Positions 51,831-60,973 of a stretch of 64,000 nucleotides of DNA are shown one piece after another. A model generated the notes under the pieces. That model saw nothing but the letters and a program-made list of their open reading frames with translations. It searched no databases and was not told where the DNA came from. The stretch's first letter is position 1; each line of letters begins with the position of its first letter. The position numbers and the translations under genes are program-made. The stretch comes from DAINRZ01 sp964634885. Its GTDB lineage: Bacteria; Bacteroidota; Ignavibacteria; Kapaibacteriales; UBA2268. The stretch spans positions 62,001 to 126,000 of the forward strand of contig CAZWLN010000008.1 of assembly GCA_964634885.1 (NCBI GenBank), in the 5' to 3' direction.

Positions 51831-51836
51831 AATTAC

Positions 51837-52032
51837 GAATTACGAGCCGAGCGCAGCGAGACCGGCGTAGCCAATTACGAATTACGAATGAGTAGAGCCG
51901 CACGGCGTGCGACTCGATGATGTAAACAGGCTCAACTGAAATAGGGCGTCAGTAGTAGAGACAGGTCTCAGACCTGTCTCACACCATCTCGGTCAAAACG
52001 AAACTTACAAAGACATTGCTGAGTTAGGAGTT
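51837..52032 (+). repeat. 196-bp perfect direct repeat, copy 2
   Basis: Second identical copy, with its hairpins at 51895-51915 and 51958-51980. After it the sequence changes to TGTAGGGGGAG and unique DNA. Confidence 0.94.
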
Positions 52033-52200
52033 GTAGGGGGAGAATTACGAATTATTTGAGGGCAATTGGAATACTTGGGGAGAGATAGAGTAAAATTAGG
52101 CTCTTCCCTGTTCAGTATGGATTTAAAGAGTACTAATCAAGACGGTTATTGGTATTAGTAGAAATGGTAATCGACAGTAATACAGTAACAAAGCGCCATT

Positions 52201-52297
52201 ACACACCCACCGTCCCCCTCTTGCCAGAGGGGGAGCGCCATGTCAGGTCTTAACCCCTCTAAAAAGAGGGGTGGCTGCGACAGCAGCCGGGGTGTGT
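52201..52297. repeat. Short element with 8-bp terminal inverted repeats and three internal hairpins
   Basis: ACACACCC (52201-52208) and GGGTGTGT (52290-52297) bound a 97-bp segment with CCCCCTC/GAGGGGG, CCCCTCTAAAAAGAGGGG and GGCTGC-GACA-GCAGCC hairpins. It looks like a miniature repeat (REP or MITE type). There is no target duplication visible. Confidence 0.55.
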
Positions 52298-52371
52298 CAT
52301 TGAGATTTGAAAAAAAAATATTTGATTATCTTCACTATTTACCCACTACAAATGCGAAGAAAAAAAATTGC

Positions 52372-52404
52372 GACGTTTTCGGTGTTAATGTGTTTATACT
52401 ATTG
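52372..52404 (+). promoter_or_regulatory. Candidate promoter GACG-N14-GTGTTTATACTATT, lipoprotein B
   Basis: GACG (52372-52375), 14 bases, then GTGTT (52390-52394) and TATACTATT, 47 bp before the ATG. It differs from the lipoprotein A copy at one base of the right half. The left half is poor. Confidence 0.38.
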
Positions 52405-52441
52405 TGATCGTAGTTAATATTGAAAATTGAAAGATGTTGCG

Positions 52442-52927
52442 ATGAAAACATATATTACAGCCGGAGCGCTGCTTTTGGCGTCTCTTCTTTGCTTTTCCTG
52501 CAGTGAGAAAAGTCAGTATCTCGTGTGGAATTGTACAATGACTCATACGGATTGCAAACAGGTGGTTCTGGAGTCAGTGAATGATGATTGCCTCATCTGT
52601 AGCATTGACAGGAGCGGCAATGTCTCCATCCATCACATCAACGCCGGCTTCAACTGCTGTCCCGATGATTTCGATATTCCCGTTTCAGTGTCTGACGGTT
52701 CCATCATCATCGACGAAACGGGTGTCTCTGGCGACTGCTACTGTGAGTGCCTCTACGATCTTTCTTTTACATTGACCGGACTTCAGACGGGTAAATACAG
52801 GATTGTCGTTAAGGAACCACTGCTCCCGAAGGGAGACACAGCGCTTGTGCTGGATATTGATGTACCTGCACAAAAGTATGCTGAAATATGCGCCGGCAGG
52901 TCAGCCTATCCCTGGATGGCAGAGTAG
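52442..52927 (+). CDS. Cysteine-rich lipoprotein B
   Basis: A lipoprotein of about 161 residues with lipobox LLCFSC. It aligns with lipoprotein A through DCK, IHHINAGFNCCPDDFD, SIIIDET and CYCECLYDLSFT, and ends SAYPWMAE. ATG 52442 is preferred over TTG 52427 because the lipobox spacing is then normal. Separated from A by the repeat-rich region. Confidence 0.82.
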   Translation: MKTYITAGALLLASLLCFSCSEKSQYLVWNCTMTHTDCKQVVLESVNDDCLICSIDRSGNVSIHHINAGFNCCPDDFDIPVSVSDGSIIIDETGVSGDCYCECLYDLSFTLTGLQTGKYRIVVKEPLLPKGDTALVLDIDVPAQKYAEICAGRSAYPWMAE

Positions 52928-52938
52928 ATTACAATGAT

Positions 52939-52954
52939 AAAAAACTAGTTTTTT
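52939..52954. terminator. 16-bp palindrome AAAAAACTAGTTTTTT
   Basis: Perfect palindrome just after lipoprotein B. The T-run may act as a weak terminator, but the stem is AT-rich. Confidence 0.4.
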
Positions 52955-52998
52955 AATATAATTAATTAAATCAAGAAATTATTAATAAGGAGAGTAAT

Positions 52999-53499
52999 AT
53001 GATGAGGACATTATATCTAATCTTTGCAGCGCTAACTTTAATGACTGTGGCGTGTAACAATACCGATCCCAACCCTGGCGATCCGATAGGCGAATACAAG
53101 AACAGGAGCGATTGCAAGTACAACGACATTAAGCTGATGGCCGAGGGGTTCGATTCAACCCGCGAGTGTATTCAATACAAGTATGTTGATAATACACTCA
53201 TGATTACCCATGTCAATGCAGGCTTGAACTGCTGTCCCGAACCGATGAACGCAACCGTTACGGTAAAAGACGGGGTAATTACAATCGACGAGACCAGAGC
53301 TGCCAACAACTGCAAATGCCTCTGCCTTTATGATGTAAACTACACCGTCAATGAACTTCCGGCAGGTACCTATATCATTGAAGCTAAAAGTATGACTGAT
53401 CTGGCCGGCGACGATGAACTTAAAGGTACTGTTGACCTTGTAAAGAATCCTGAAGGGTCATTCTGTGTCGCCAGGACACACTATCCCTGGGGATTGTAA
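52999..53499 (+). CDS. Cysteine-rich lipoprotein C
   Basis: A 166-residue lipoprotein with lipobox LMTVAC. It keeps DCK, ITHVNAGLNCCPEPMN, VITIDETR, CKCLCLYDVNYT and the C-terminal CVARTHYPWGL. AAGGAGAG precedes the ATG. It is the most divergent of the three and lacks the GTGTT promoter motif. The following gene is convergent. Confidence 0.82.
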   Translation: MMRTLYLIFAALTLMTVACNNTDPNPGDPIGEYKNRSDCKYNDIKLMAEGFDSTRECIQYKYVDNTLMITHVNAGLNCCPEPMNATVTVKDGVITIDETRAANNCKCLCLYDVNYTVNELPAGTYIIEAKSMTDLAGDDELKGTVDLVKNPEGSFCVARTHYPWGL

Positions 53500-53555
53500 T
53501 GGCGCCCGGCATAGGCCGTTAAATTGAAACAGATACATCCTCTGTATTAACCAGT

Positions 53556-53590
53556 GCGGTTTCCTGCTTATGTGGGAAACCGCCTTTGCT
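53556..53590. terminator. Hairpin between convergent genes (GCGGTTTCC stem)
   Basis: GCGGTTTCC (53556-53564) and GGAAACCGC (53575-53583) form a 9-bp stem followed by CTTTGCTTT, between lipoprotein C and the convergent DUF4249 gene. It may terminate transcription in the plus direction. Confidence 0.62.
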
Positions 53591-53591
53591 T

Positions 53592-54440
53592 TCAGTCAAA
53601 GAAGATTTTCCTGTACGTAGTCGCTTTACCGATGAAGAGTCCGATGCCCCCTTTGATATTGCCTCTGACGTTGATGCCCGAAAGGCCGAATATGTCGCCG
53701 GAAGTTTCGCCCCCTTCATAGCGGGTGAGGAAATAGTCATAGTAAGGCGTATCATAGGAATAAATGAAAGCGTAGTATTTTGACAGATTTTTCTTTATTT
53801 CGTTAGTGTCGGATAGAAAGTTATAATAAAAATAGTCAATATACAACGGCAGTATTATCGACCCGTTCTTGAGAGTGTCCGACAGCCTGTAGCAGTAATC
53901 TTCATAGTTGTAATACTGCCGGTTTTTATTGATTGAACCGATGAAAACGCCGGATTTTCCCGGACTGAAGCAGACATCCAGGTAATAGTCATAGTAACTG
54001 TTATAGTCATCAGACTCAAGGAAGACGGATTTAAAGCTGAAAGAGCTGATGGACACCGAATCGGGAACAGTTGTTTCTCCCGTAGCGGAGAGGCCTTTCC
54101 AGTTGACCCGCAGCTTGTAATGGCCTCCGGTTACTGGTACTAAGGCGTTGTTGTAATAACTTTTTGAGGAATTGTCGTAGCTGAGTTTGTATTCATTGCC
54201 GTTGTATGTAATTATCGCTTCGGCGTTACTGACGACAGCGCTGTCAACTGTATATTCGGTTAGAGGCGGAAGCGTCCTGGAAATGGTTACGCCGGTTACG
54301 GGCTTGCCGCTTTCGAGTACAGCCCTGATTACCAATTGTTCAATGTAGGGTAAATCGGGGTTCACAATCGTTTCTTCACAGGAATTGAACAAAAAAGCGG
54401 CAGCAAAGGCAATTATCAACAGATATTCTATTCTTTTCAT
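53592..54440 (-). CDS. DUF4249-type lipoprotein, partner of TonB-dependent receptor
   Basis: A lipoprotein of about 282 residues with lipobox FLFNSC. The mature part shows the DUF4249 pattern: PYIEQLVIRAVLESGKPVTG, ISRTLPPLTEY, VSNAEAIITYNGNEY and GHYKLRVNWKGLSATGET, that is beta-sandwich repeats. In Bacteroidota DUF4249 genes typically follow a TonB-dependent receptor gene, as here, and are thought to help the receptor on the cell surface. ATG 54440 is chosen because AAGGTG, overlapping the receptor stop, lies just before it; GTG 54449 is possible. Confidence 0.87.
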   Translation of the reverse strand: MKRIEYLLIIAFAAAFLFNSCEETIVNPDLPYIEQLVIRAVLESGKPVTGVTISRTLPPLTEYTVDSAVVSNAEAIITYNGNEYKLSYDNSSKSYYNNALVPVTGGHYKLRVNWKGLSATGETTVPDSVSISSFSFKSVFLESDDYNSYYDYYLDVCFSPGKSGVFIGSINKNRQYYNYEDYCYRLSDTLKNGSIILPLYIDYFYYNFLSDTNEIKKNLSKYYAFIYSYDTPYYDYFLTRYEGGETSGDIFGLSGINVRGNIKGGIGLFIGKATTYRKIFFD

Positions 54441-54450
54441 AGTTTTCACC

Positions 54451-56772
54451 TTAGAAATTGAAGTTTATACCAAATGTAGGGATTATCGGGAAAAGTGTAA
54501 TCTGTTTTACGACTTTCCTGCTGTTGGAACCGTCTTCGTCCCATTCGTCGCTGATATACCAGGCAAAGGGGTTACGCCTGTTGTACAGGTTGTAAATGCT
54601 TAAATAGATCTGGCTGTCGATACCGAATATTTGCGTGTTGTTGGCAATGTTTACGTCCAGCCTGTGACTGGAAGGGAGCCTGTACCCGTTTCTCTCGGTA
54701 AACCGGTAGAATTCATAGGTATAGGTGTCATCGTCATCGACAGGCATGGAATAGACTCCGGTGGGCATTGTGTATGCCTGGCCGGTACCGTAAACCCAGG
54801 CTGCCGAGAATTCCCACGTTTCGGAAAATTTGAAGGTAAGTACAACTGAAATGTCATGGCGGCGGTCATAGCGGGGGCTGAACCATTTGCCGTCGTTCAG
54901 TGCGTCGAACTTACGCCGTGTCCATGCCAGTGTGTAGCCAATCCATCCTGTAAAATTGCCTATTCTCTTGTTCAGGAAGAGTTCTATGCCGTAAGCTTCA
55001 CCCATTCCTTTTACGAATTGATCTTCGAGAGGTACCCAGAAACTGAACTCTGCGTTGTCTTTGTACTCATATATATTACTCATTGACTTGTAATAGACTT
55101 CGGTTGTAAACAGGTATTCCCCCTCGTAAAACTGGGCTTCCATTCCCAGTGAGCCTTGTACGGAACGCGAAGGTTTTACGGTTTTCGTTGACGGAAACCA
55201 AAGGTCCGTAGGCAGTGTAATGTCGTTGCGTACCAGGAGATGTAGGTATTGGTTGGCTACTGCCAGGGCAGCGTTGACGGATACATCGCTGCTGACAGCG
55301 TAGGACAACGACAAGCGCGGCTCGAGGTTCAGGTAATTGCCGTTTTCGAAGTAGTAAAGCCGGCAGCCTATGTTCGATGCAAGCAGCGGAGTAATCTTCC
55401 ATTCATCCTGTACGAAGAAAGCAGCGTCCAGCGATTTGATGGTATTGGAGGGCAGGGGTTCGTCTTCCAGATAGTCCATCGACGAAACCGCATTGGCTTT
55501 GAATCTGTGCCAGGTTGTTTCAAACCCGGTCTTGATTGTGTGGTCTCCGGACGGAAAATACTGCATGTCGCCCCGAACGGTGATGTCCTGGGTTCCGGAG
55601 TTGACGTCGAAGGTCTGTTTCGATTCGTCGTCGGATAGGTTGACATTGAAAGAATAGTCGGTGTATATCAGTGAGAAGTTTGAGAACAGCACGGGGGAGA
55701 TGATGTGCATCCATCTCAGGTTGCCGGTCTTGTTACCCCAGTAGATACCCATCGTTTCTTCCACGGCTTCCGGTGTCTCTAATACATCTCTCCCGAAAAA
55801 GCCGCTGGCGAATATCCTGTCATTGTCGGATATCTTGTAATTGATTTTTGCATTTAAGTCATAAAAATAATAGCCGGGTACCTCATCCTCATCGTCGAAA
55901 GCCATATTGGTAAGTATATCGAGGTACATCCTGCGTCCTGAGACCATGAAGGTAACGTCCTCGCCAATGGGGCCTTCGACCGTTGCCCGGGCGCTGATGA
56001 GGCTGATACCGCCGGAACCGGTGAATTTCTCCTTTGTACCTTCCTTCATTGTCATGTCGAGTACACTCGACAGCCTACCGCCATATTCGGCCGGGAAAGC
56101 GCCTTTGATGAGCTTGATGTCCCTCAGGGCTTCCGAGTTGAAAGTACTGAGGAAACCGCCGAGATGGCTTGGATTATACACGATGACACCGTCCAGGAGT
56201 GTCAGGTTCTGGTCCGGCGAACCACCGCGCACATACAGTCCGCTCGAAAGCTCAGTGGACTGCTTGACACCGGGAAGCAGCTGCAATGTCCGGAATACGT
56301 CCGCTTCGCCGAGGGACGGCATCTTTGTAACCATGGAGGGATTGATCTCGACTTTACTGATATTTTCCGTATTGTTAATGGCTTTTTCACCTTTGACGAC
56401 TACTTCTTCTGTTTGGGCGTCCTTCGTTTCCATGGCAATATTCACCGTCAAATTTTCACCATTTTTCAGGCTGATTAATTTATCGTATCTCGCATAGCCT
56501 ATGCCTGTTACAACAAGCCTGTAAGAACCGCTGCCGAGAGACGGAATGGAGTAAAACCCGAATTTATTGGTGTAAGCGCCTCTTAACGGCCTGGCGCTTT
56601 CCGATGTGTCCGGCGGATAGACGGCAACAGCTATGCCGGTGATATACTCGCCGCTTTTTGCTTCGGTAACAGTACCGGATATGTTGCACTTGTCTGATTG
56701 GGCCTGCGCTGTGAGCGTCTTGATGAATAGCGCTGCCATTGCAACAATCAAGGCAATCGTAAGTCGCATCAT
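54451..56772 (-). CDS. TonB-dependent outer-membrane receptor
   Basis: A 773-residue receptor. Signal peptide about 1-24; an N-terminal carboxypeptidase-regulatory-like domain (ISGTVTEAKSGEYITGIAVA through GFYSIPSLGSGSYRLVVTGI), common in Bacteroidota; a plug domain (LLPGVKQSTELSSGLYVRGG, DQNLTLLDGVIVYNPSHLGG); and a beta-barrel ending PTFGINFNF with a terminal phenylalanine. It would import an unknown ligand using TonB energy. It is cotranscribed with the DUF4249 lipoprotein gene. No SusD-like gene is adjacent. Confidence 0.93.
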   Translation of the reverse strand: MMRLTIALIVAMAALFIKTLTAQAQSDKCNISGTVTEAKSGEYITGIAVAVYPPDTSESARPLRGAYTNKFGFYSIPSLGSGSYRLVVTGIGYARYDKLISLKNGENLTVNIAMETKDAQTEEVVVKGEKAINNTENISKVEINPSMVTKMPSLGEADVFRTLQLLPGVKQSTELSSGLYVRGGSPDQNLTLLDGVIVYNPSHLGGFLSTFNSEALRDIKLIKGAFPAEYGGRLSSVLDMTMKEGTKEKFTGSGGISLISARATVEGPIGEDVTFMVSGRRMYLDILTNMAFDDEDEVPGYYFYDLNAKINYKISDNDRIFASGFFGRDVLETPEAVEETMGIYWGNKTGNLRWMHIISPVLFSNFSLIYTDYSFNVNLSDDESKQTFDVNSGTQDITVRGDMQYFPSGDHTIKTGFETTWHRFKANAVSSMDYLEDEPLPSNTIKSLDAAFFVQDEWKITPLLASNIGCRLYYFENGNYLNLEPRLSLSYAVSSDVSVNAALAVANQYLHLLVRNDITLPTDLWFPSTKTVKPSRSVQGSLGMEAQFYEGEYLFTTEVYYKSMSNIYEYKDNAEFSFWVPLEDQFVKGMGEAYGIELFLNKRIGNFTGWIGYTLAWTRRKFDALNDGKWFSPRYDRRHDISVVLTFKFSETWEFSAAWVYGTGQAYTMPTGVYSMPVDDDDTYTYEFYRFTERNGYRLPSSHRLDVNIANNTQIFGIDSQIYLSIYNLYNRRNPFAWYISDEWDEDGSNSRKVVKQITLFPIIPTFGINFNF

Positions 56773-57060
56773 TAATCACCTTAGAATTTCTGAAAAAACA
56801 GTTTTATTCCCGTGACATTTTGAGTTCACAAGAAATTATTCAGTACAAAGAAATATCAAATACAACACGAAATCCTACTCAGGAAAAAACAAACCGGGCA
56901 ACAATCTGTTTCTTCGAATGTATGAACTATTATGTTATTATAATATTTTACAGGTAACAATCTCCCGGCTTTCGTTCAAATGACCGGCCACGGCAGAATT
57001 GAAATAATTATCAAAATATTCAAATGCATATATATAGTAATAATTATCAGAATAGACGCG
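56773..57060. other. AT-rich spacer upstream of the TonB receptor gene
   Basis: About 290 bp between the receptor start and the uvrC stop, both on the minus strand. It holds no gene that I can support and no recognisable riboswitch or clear promoter. Confidence 0.5.
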
Positions 57061-58911
57061 CTATCTGCTGCCGGCAAAATACTCGGCGACTTTCACAGCT
57101 TTCTTCATCCCAATGGCTTTTGCAAGCTCCTCAACCGACACATTCCTGATGTTCCCGACGGAGCCGAACTGTACCAGCAGTTTCTGTGCGGTCTTTTCTC
57201 CCAGCCCTTCGATTTCCGTGAGTTCGGTCCTGAGTGTCCTCTTGTCTCTGAGTTTCCTGTGGTATGTGATGGCGAAACGGTGGGCTTCGTCCCGTACCTG
57301 TTGTATCAGTTTCAGGCTGCCCGAGGACTTAGGCAGGAGTACCGGTTCAGGGTCGTTCGGAAAGAAGACTTCCTCGAGCCTTTTTGCCAGTCCGACAATT
57401 GTAACTTTGTCGAGGATTTTCAACTCTTCGAGAATGCCGACAGCAGCAGACAGTTGTCCCTTGCCACCGTCGATGATAATGAGGTTGGGCAGCGCCTGCT
57501 TCTCTTCCACAGCCCTGCTGTAACGTCTCGAAACGACTTCACGCATGGCGGCAAAGTCGTCGTTGGAGGGTACTGTCTTAATCTTGAATTTGCGGTATTC
57601 ACTCTTGTTTGGTTTGCCGTTTTCGAAAACAACCATCGAAGAGACCAGTTCGGAACCCTGAATGTGAGAATTGTCGAAACACTCGATTCGTGCGGGTGCA
57701 GCTTTCAGCCTCAGGTCCCTCTGCAGCGACAGCAGTACCCGCGGAACGGACTGCTCCCTTTTTGCCAGGGCAATGAAATAATCTCTCAAAAGAAATTCGG
57801 CATTTGTGTTTGCCATGTTTACGAGCTTCTTCTTCTCACCGGCTTTCGGTACCGTAATCTCGACGCTGCGGCCTTTCTTCTCGGCAAGCCAGGCTTCGAT
57901 GAACTCAGGTTCACGTAGTTCACAGGGTAGTATTACTTCTTTAGGGATGAAATCGCTTTCTAAGTACCACTTCTCGAGAGTGGTCTGGAGAATCTCTTCA
58001 AGTTCCAGGCCGGGAGCTTTGGGAATGATGAAATGGCGCTTGCCCGTCAGCTTCCCGTCCCTGATTTTGAAAACCAGCGAACAGGCTGCGTCGTCGATTT
58101 TGGCAACGGCGAAAACATCCCTGTCGAGCAGTTCGGTCGATACGATCTTCTGACGGCAGGTGTATTCCCTCAGATATGTCAGCTTGTTCCTTGTCTCTGC
58201 TGCTTCTTCGAATCGAAGCTCTTCGGCAAGCCTCTCCATCTCTTCTTCGAGCAGTTTCTCGAGGTCCTTTGTCTTGCCTATGATTACATCTATTGCCTGC
58301 CTGACATTATTGTTGTATTCTTCGTAAGAAGTCAAGCCCTCACATGGCCCCTGGCATTTATGTATATGATAGTCGAGGCAGGTCTTGTGCTTCCTGGAGG
58401 CAATGGAATCTTCAGTAATGTTGAGGTTGCAGCTTCGAATGTGGAAAACAGTCCTGATGGTTTTAATGAGCTGCTTCAACTGGCTTGCTTCGGTGATGGG
58501 CCCGAAGTACTTCGAGCCGTCCCTGATTACTTTCCTGGTAGTAAATATCCTGGGGTATGGTTCTTTGGTAACCCTGATGTAAGGATAGGATTTGTCGTCC
58601 TTAAGCATTATGTTGTAGCGCGGCCTGTTCTTCTTGATGAGGGTGTCTTCGAGAATCAGCGCTTCAGCTTCGGAGTCGGTAATAATGAAGTCCATGTCGT
58701 CGATGTTGCCGATCATCGCCTTTGTTTTGGCGTCGGCAGGGCCTCTCTTGTGGAAGTAAGACCGGACGCGGTTTCTCAGGTTCTTAGCCTTACCGATATA
58801 GATTATCTTACCGGCAGTGTTCTTATATATATACACTCCGGGGTTCTTCGGCAGGTCCGGCAATTTTGCCAGTACTTTTTCAGGGAACCCGTTTTTGTCT
58901 TCATTTATCAT
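57061..58911 (-). CDS. uvrC: UvrABC system protein C
   Basis: UvrC makes the two incisions of nucleotide excision repair. The 616-residue protein has an N-terminal GIY-YIG nuclease (PGVYIYKNTAGKIIYIGKAK, RNRVRSYF), a UVR motif for UvrB contact (LEKLLEEEMERLAEELRFEE), a C-terminal RNase H-like nuclease (ECFDNSHIQGSELVSSMVVF, IIDGGKGQLSAA) and a helix-hairpin-helix pair at the end (IEGLGEKTAQKLLVQFGSV). Length is usual. Monocistronic as far as seen. Confidence 0.97.
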   Translation of the reverse strand: MINEDKNGFPEKVLAKLPDLPKNPGVYIYKNTAGKIIYIGKAKNLRNRVRSYFHKRGPADAKTKAMIGNIDDMDFIITDSEAEALILEDTLIKKNRPRYNIMLKDDKSYPYIRVTKEPYPRIFTTRKVIRDGSKYFGPITEASQLKQLIKTIRTVFHIRSCNLNITEDSIASRKHKTCLDYHIHKCQGPCEGLTSYEEYNNNVRQAIDVIIGKTKDLEKLLEEEMERLAEELRFEEAAETRNKLTYLREYTCRQKIVSTELLDRDVFAVAKIDDAACSLVFKIRDGKLTGKRHFIIPKAPGLELEEILQTTLEKWYLESDFIPKEVILPCELREPEFIEAWLAEKKGRSVEITVPKAGEKKKLVNMANTNAEFLLRDYFIALAKREQSVPRVLLSLQRDLRLKAAPARIECFDNSHIQGSELVSSMVVFENGKPNKSEYRKFKIKTVPSNDDFAAMREVVSRRYSRAVEEKQALPNLIIIDGGKGQLSAAVGILEELKILDKVTIVGLAKRLEEVFFPNDPEPVLLPKSSGSLKLIQQVRDEAHRFAITYHRKLRDKRTLRTELTEIEGLGEKTAQKLLVQFGSVGNIRNVSVEELAKAIGMKKAVKVAEYFAGSR

Positions 58912-59184
58912 CAGCGCTATACCGTTTCGTTATTTATTATGTGCCGCCATCTGTCACGGATTGCGGCTCAGATATCCGGAAAACCAATCATTTTTCCCTG
59001 CAAATTTAAGATGGAGACGTTCCATTTCAAAACATCAATATAATGGGAACACCTTCCACCGAAAAATTCTATCCTTAAAATATTCAATGGCAGAAACCCT
59101 GTAATTCAATAACAAAAAAATCCTTAACTTTGTTGTCGGCTTAATTGACAATAATTGATTTATTAATTTATATAATGTATTATT

Positions 59185-60885
59185 ATGAGATATTCTAAAG
59201 TATTTATACCTACCCTGAAGGAATTGTCGGCGGAAGCAGCCATACCTTCCCATCAGCTGATGTTAAGGGCAGGCCTTGTCAGGCAGCTGGCAGCAGGTGT
59301 CTTCTCGTTCCTTCCCTTCGGCTACAATGTGTTGAAGAAAGTGATGAACATTCTGAGGGAAGAGATCGACGCCATCGGCGGCCAGGAATTCCTTCTGCCT
59401 GCTCTGAACCCCATTGAGATCTGGGAACAGACCAACAGGGTGGAAGCAATGGGCGACGTGATGTTCCACATCAAAAACAGGGACGGCCTCGTCCTGGCTC
59501 CCACGCACGAGGAGATCATTACTTTTCACGCAAGGCAGCACATCAGGTCCTACAGGGATATGCCCCAGATCTGGTACCAGATTCAAACCAAGTTCCGCAA
59601 TGAACCCAGGCCGAAGTCCGGTGTACTTCGCGGCAGGCAGTTCATCATGAAAGACGCCTATTCACTTGACAATTCATGGGAAGGCCTCGACGTAAGCTAC
59701 GAAAAGCATTACCAGGCTTACAACAGAATATTCAACCGCTGCAATATTAAATTCTTCGTTGTCGGCGCTTCGAGCGGGGCAATGGGCGGCAGGCAGTCCC
59801 AGGAGTTTATGGTCGAGTCGGATTCGGGTGAAGATACATGTGCCGTCAGCGATTCAGGCTATGCTGCCAATGTCGAGGTGGCTACCTCAGCAGTACCTCC
59901 AGTCGGCAGAATTGCAGAGAACCTTCCTGTCGAGGAATTTCCCACTCCCATTTCGAAAACCATCGACGACCTCATCGAACATTTCGGACTGCCGGAAGAA
60001 AGATGTGCAAAATCGGTATTATATATTGTTGACGACAAACCGGTACTCATCTTCATGCGCGGTAACGACGAACTGAATGAGATTAAGCTGGAGGCAATTT
60101 TCAAGACCAATAAACTCAGGCCTGCAGACTCATCCGAATTGATTCAATATACCGGCGCAGACCACGGTTCCATCGGCCCCATCAACCTGAAGACAAAGAT
60201 GGCAGTAATTGCCGACAATCTCCTGAAAGACGCTAACGGCCTTGTCAGTGGAGCCAACAAAGACGGCTTCCACCTTAAAAACATCGACTTTTCCAGGGAT
60301 TGTACAATCGACGAATACCATGACCTCAGGACTGTCCGTGAAGGTGAACCCGACATCGTCAACGGCAGCCCTCTCAGGATCGTTAAAGCCATTGAACTGG
60401 GGCACATCTTCAAGCTTGGTACAAAATACTCCGACGCTCTCGGTGCAAACTTCCTCGACGAGCAGGGCAACGAAAACCCGATCATCATGGGTAGTTACGG
60501 CATCGGCGTAGAGAGAGTCCTTGCGTGTTTCATCGAGCAGAGCCATGACGAAAAGGGTATCATTTGGAAATACCCGTTAACACCCTATCATGTACACCTG
60601 ATCGGGCTTAACCTCGAGAAATTTGACCTTGTTAAAAATACCTGTGAGGATATTTATCACTCTCTTTCAGCATCCGGCCTCGAAGTCCTTTACGACGACA
60701 GGAACGATTCGGCAGGCATCAAATTCAACGATGCCGACCTGCTGGGCGTACCAATACAGGTAATCGCAGGAAAGAAAAACGTCGAAGAAGGAAAGGTTGA
60801 AGTCAAACTGCGTGAGACTGACGAAAGACAGATAGTGAACATCAGTGAATTGCACGGGTTCATTAAAAACTTCTATAAATTATAG
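59185..60885 (+). CDS. proS: Prolyl-tRNA synthetase, bacterial type with editing insertion
   Basis: ProS charges tRNA-Pro. The 566-residue class II synthetase has LRAGLVRQLAAGVFSFLPFG, the motif 2 region FRNEPRPKSGVLRGRQFIMK, FVVGASSGAMGGRQSQEFMV, an insertion domain of about 150 residues (CAKSVLYIVDDKPVLIFMRG to VREGEPDIVNG) used for editing mischarged Ala-tRNA, and motif 3 GSYGIGVERVLACFIEQ. The anticodon-binding domain follows. Bacterial ProS with this insertion is the common form. Confidence 0.97.
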   Translation: MRYSKVFIPTLKELSAEAAIPSHQLMLRAGLVRQLAAGVFSFLPFGYNVLKKVMNILREEIDAIGGQEFLLPALNPIEIWEQTNRVEAMGDVMFHIKNRDGLVLAPTHEEIITFHARQHIRSYRDMPQIWYQIQTKFRNEPRPKSGVLRGRQFIMKDAYSLDNSWEGLDVSYEKHYQAYNRIFNRCNIKFFVVGASSGAMGGRQSQEFMVESDSGEDTCAVSDSGYAANVEVATSAVPPVGRIAENLPVEEFPTPISKTIDDLIEHFGLPEERCAKSVLYIVDDKPVLIFMRGNDELNEIKLEAIFKTNKLRPADSSELIQYTGADHGSIGPINLKTKMAVIADNLLKDANGLVSGANKDGFHLKNIDFSRDCTIDEYHDLRTVREGEPDIVNGSPLRIVKAIELGHIFKLGTKYSDALGANFLDEQGNENPIIMGSYGIGVERVLACFIEQSHDEKGIIWKYPLTPYHVHLIGLNLEKFDLVKNTCEDIYHSLSASGLEVLYDDRNDSAGIKFNDADLLGVPIQVIAGKKNVEEGKVEVKLRETDERQIVNISELHGFIKNFYKL

Positions 60886-60939
60886 GCAAAGAAACTCAGA
60901 CTATGCTCCTGTAGCATATCGAAGGCAGTATAATTAAAA

Positions 60940-60973
60940 GGGGGTTCGGATAGTATTCCGGATCCTTTTTTTA
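60940..60973 (+). terminator. Rho-independent terminator after proS
   Basis: A stem of about nine base pairs, two of them G-T wobbles (GGGTTCGGA against TCCGGATCC), is followed by seven T, 55 bp after the proS stop. Confidence 0.72.
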
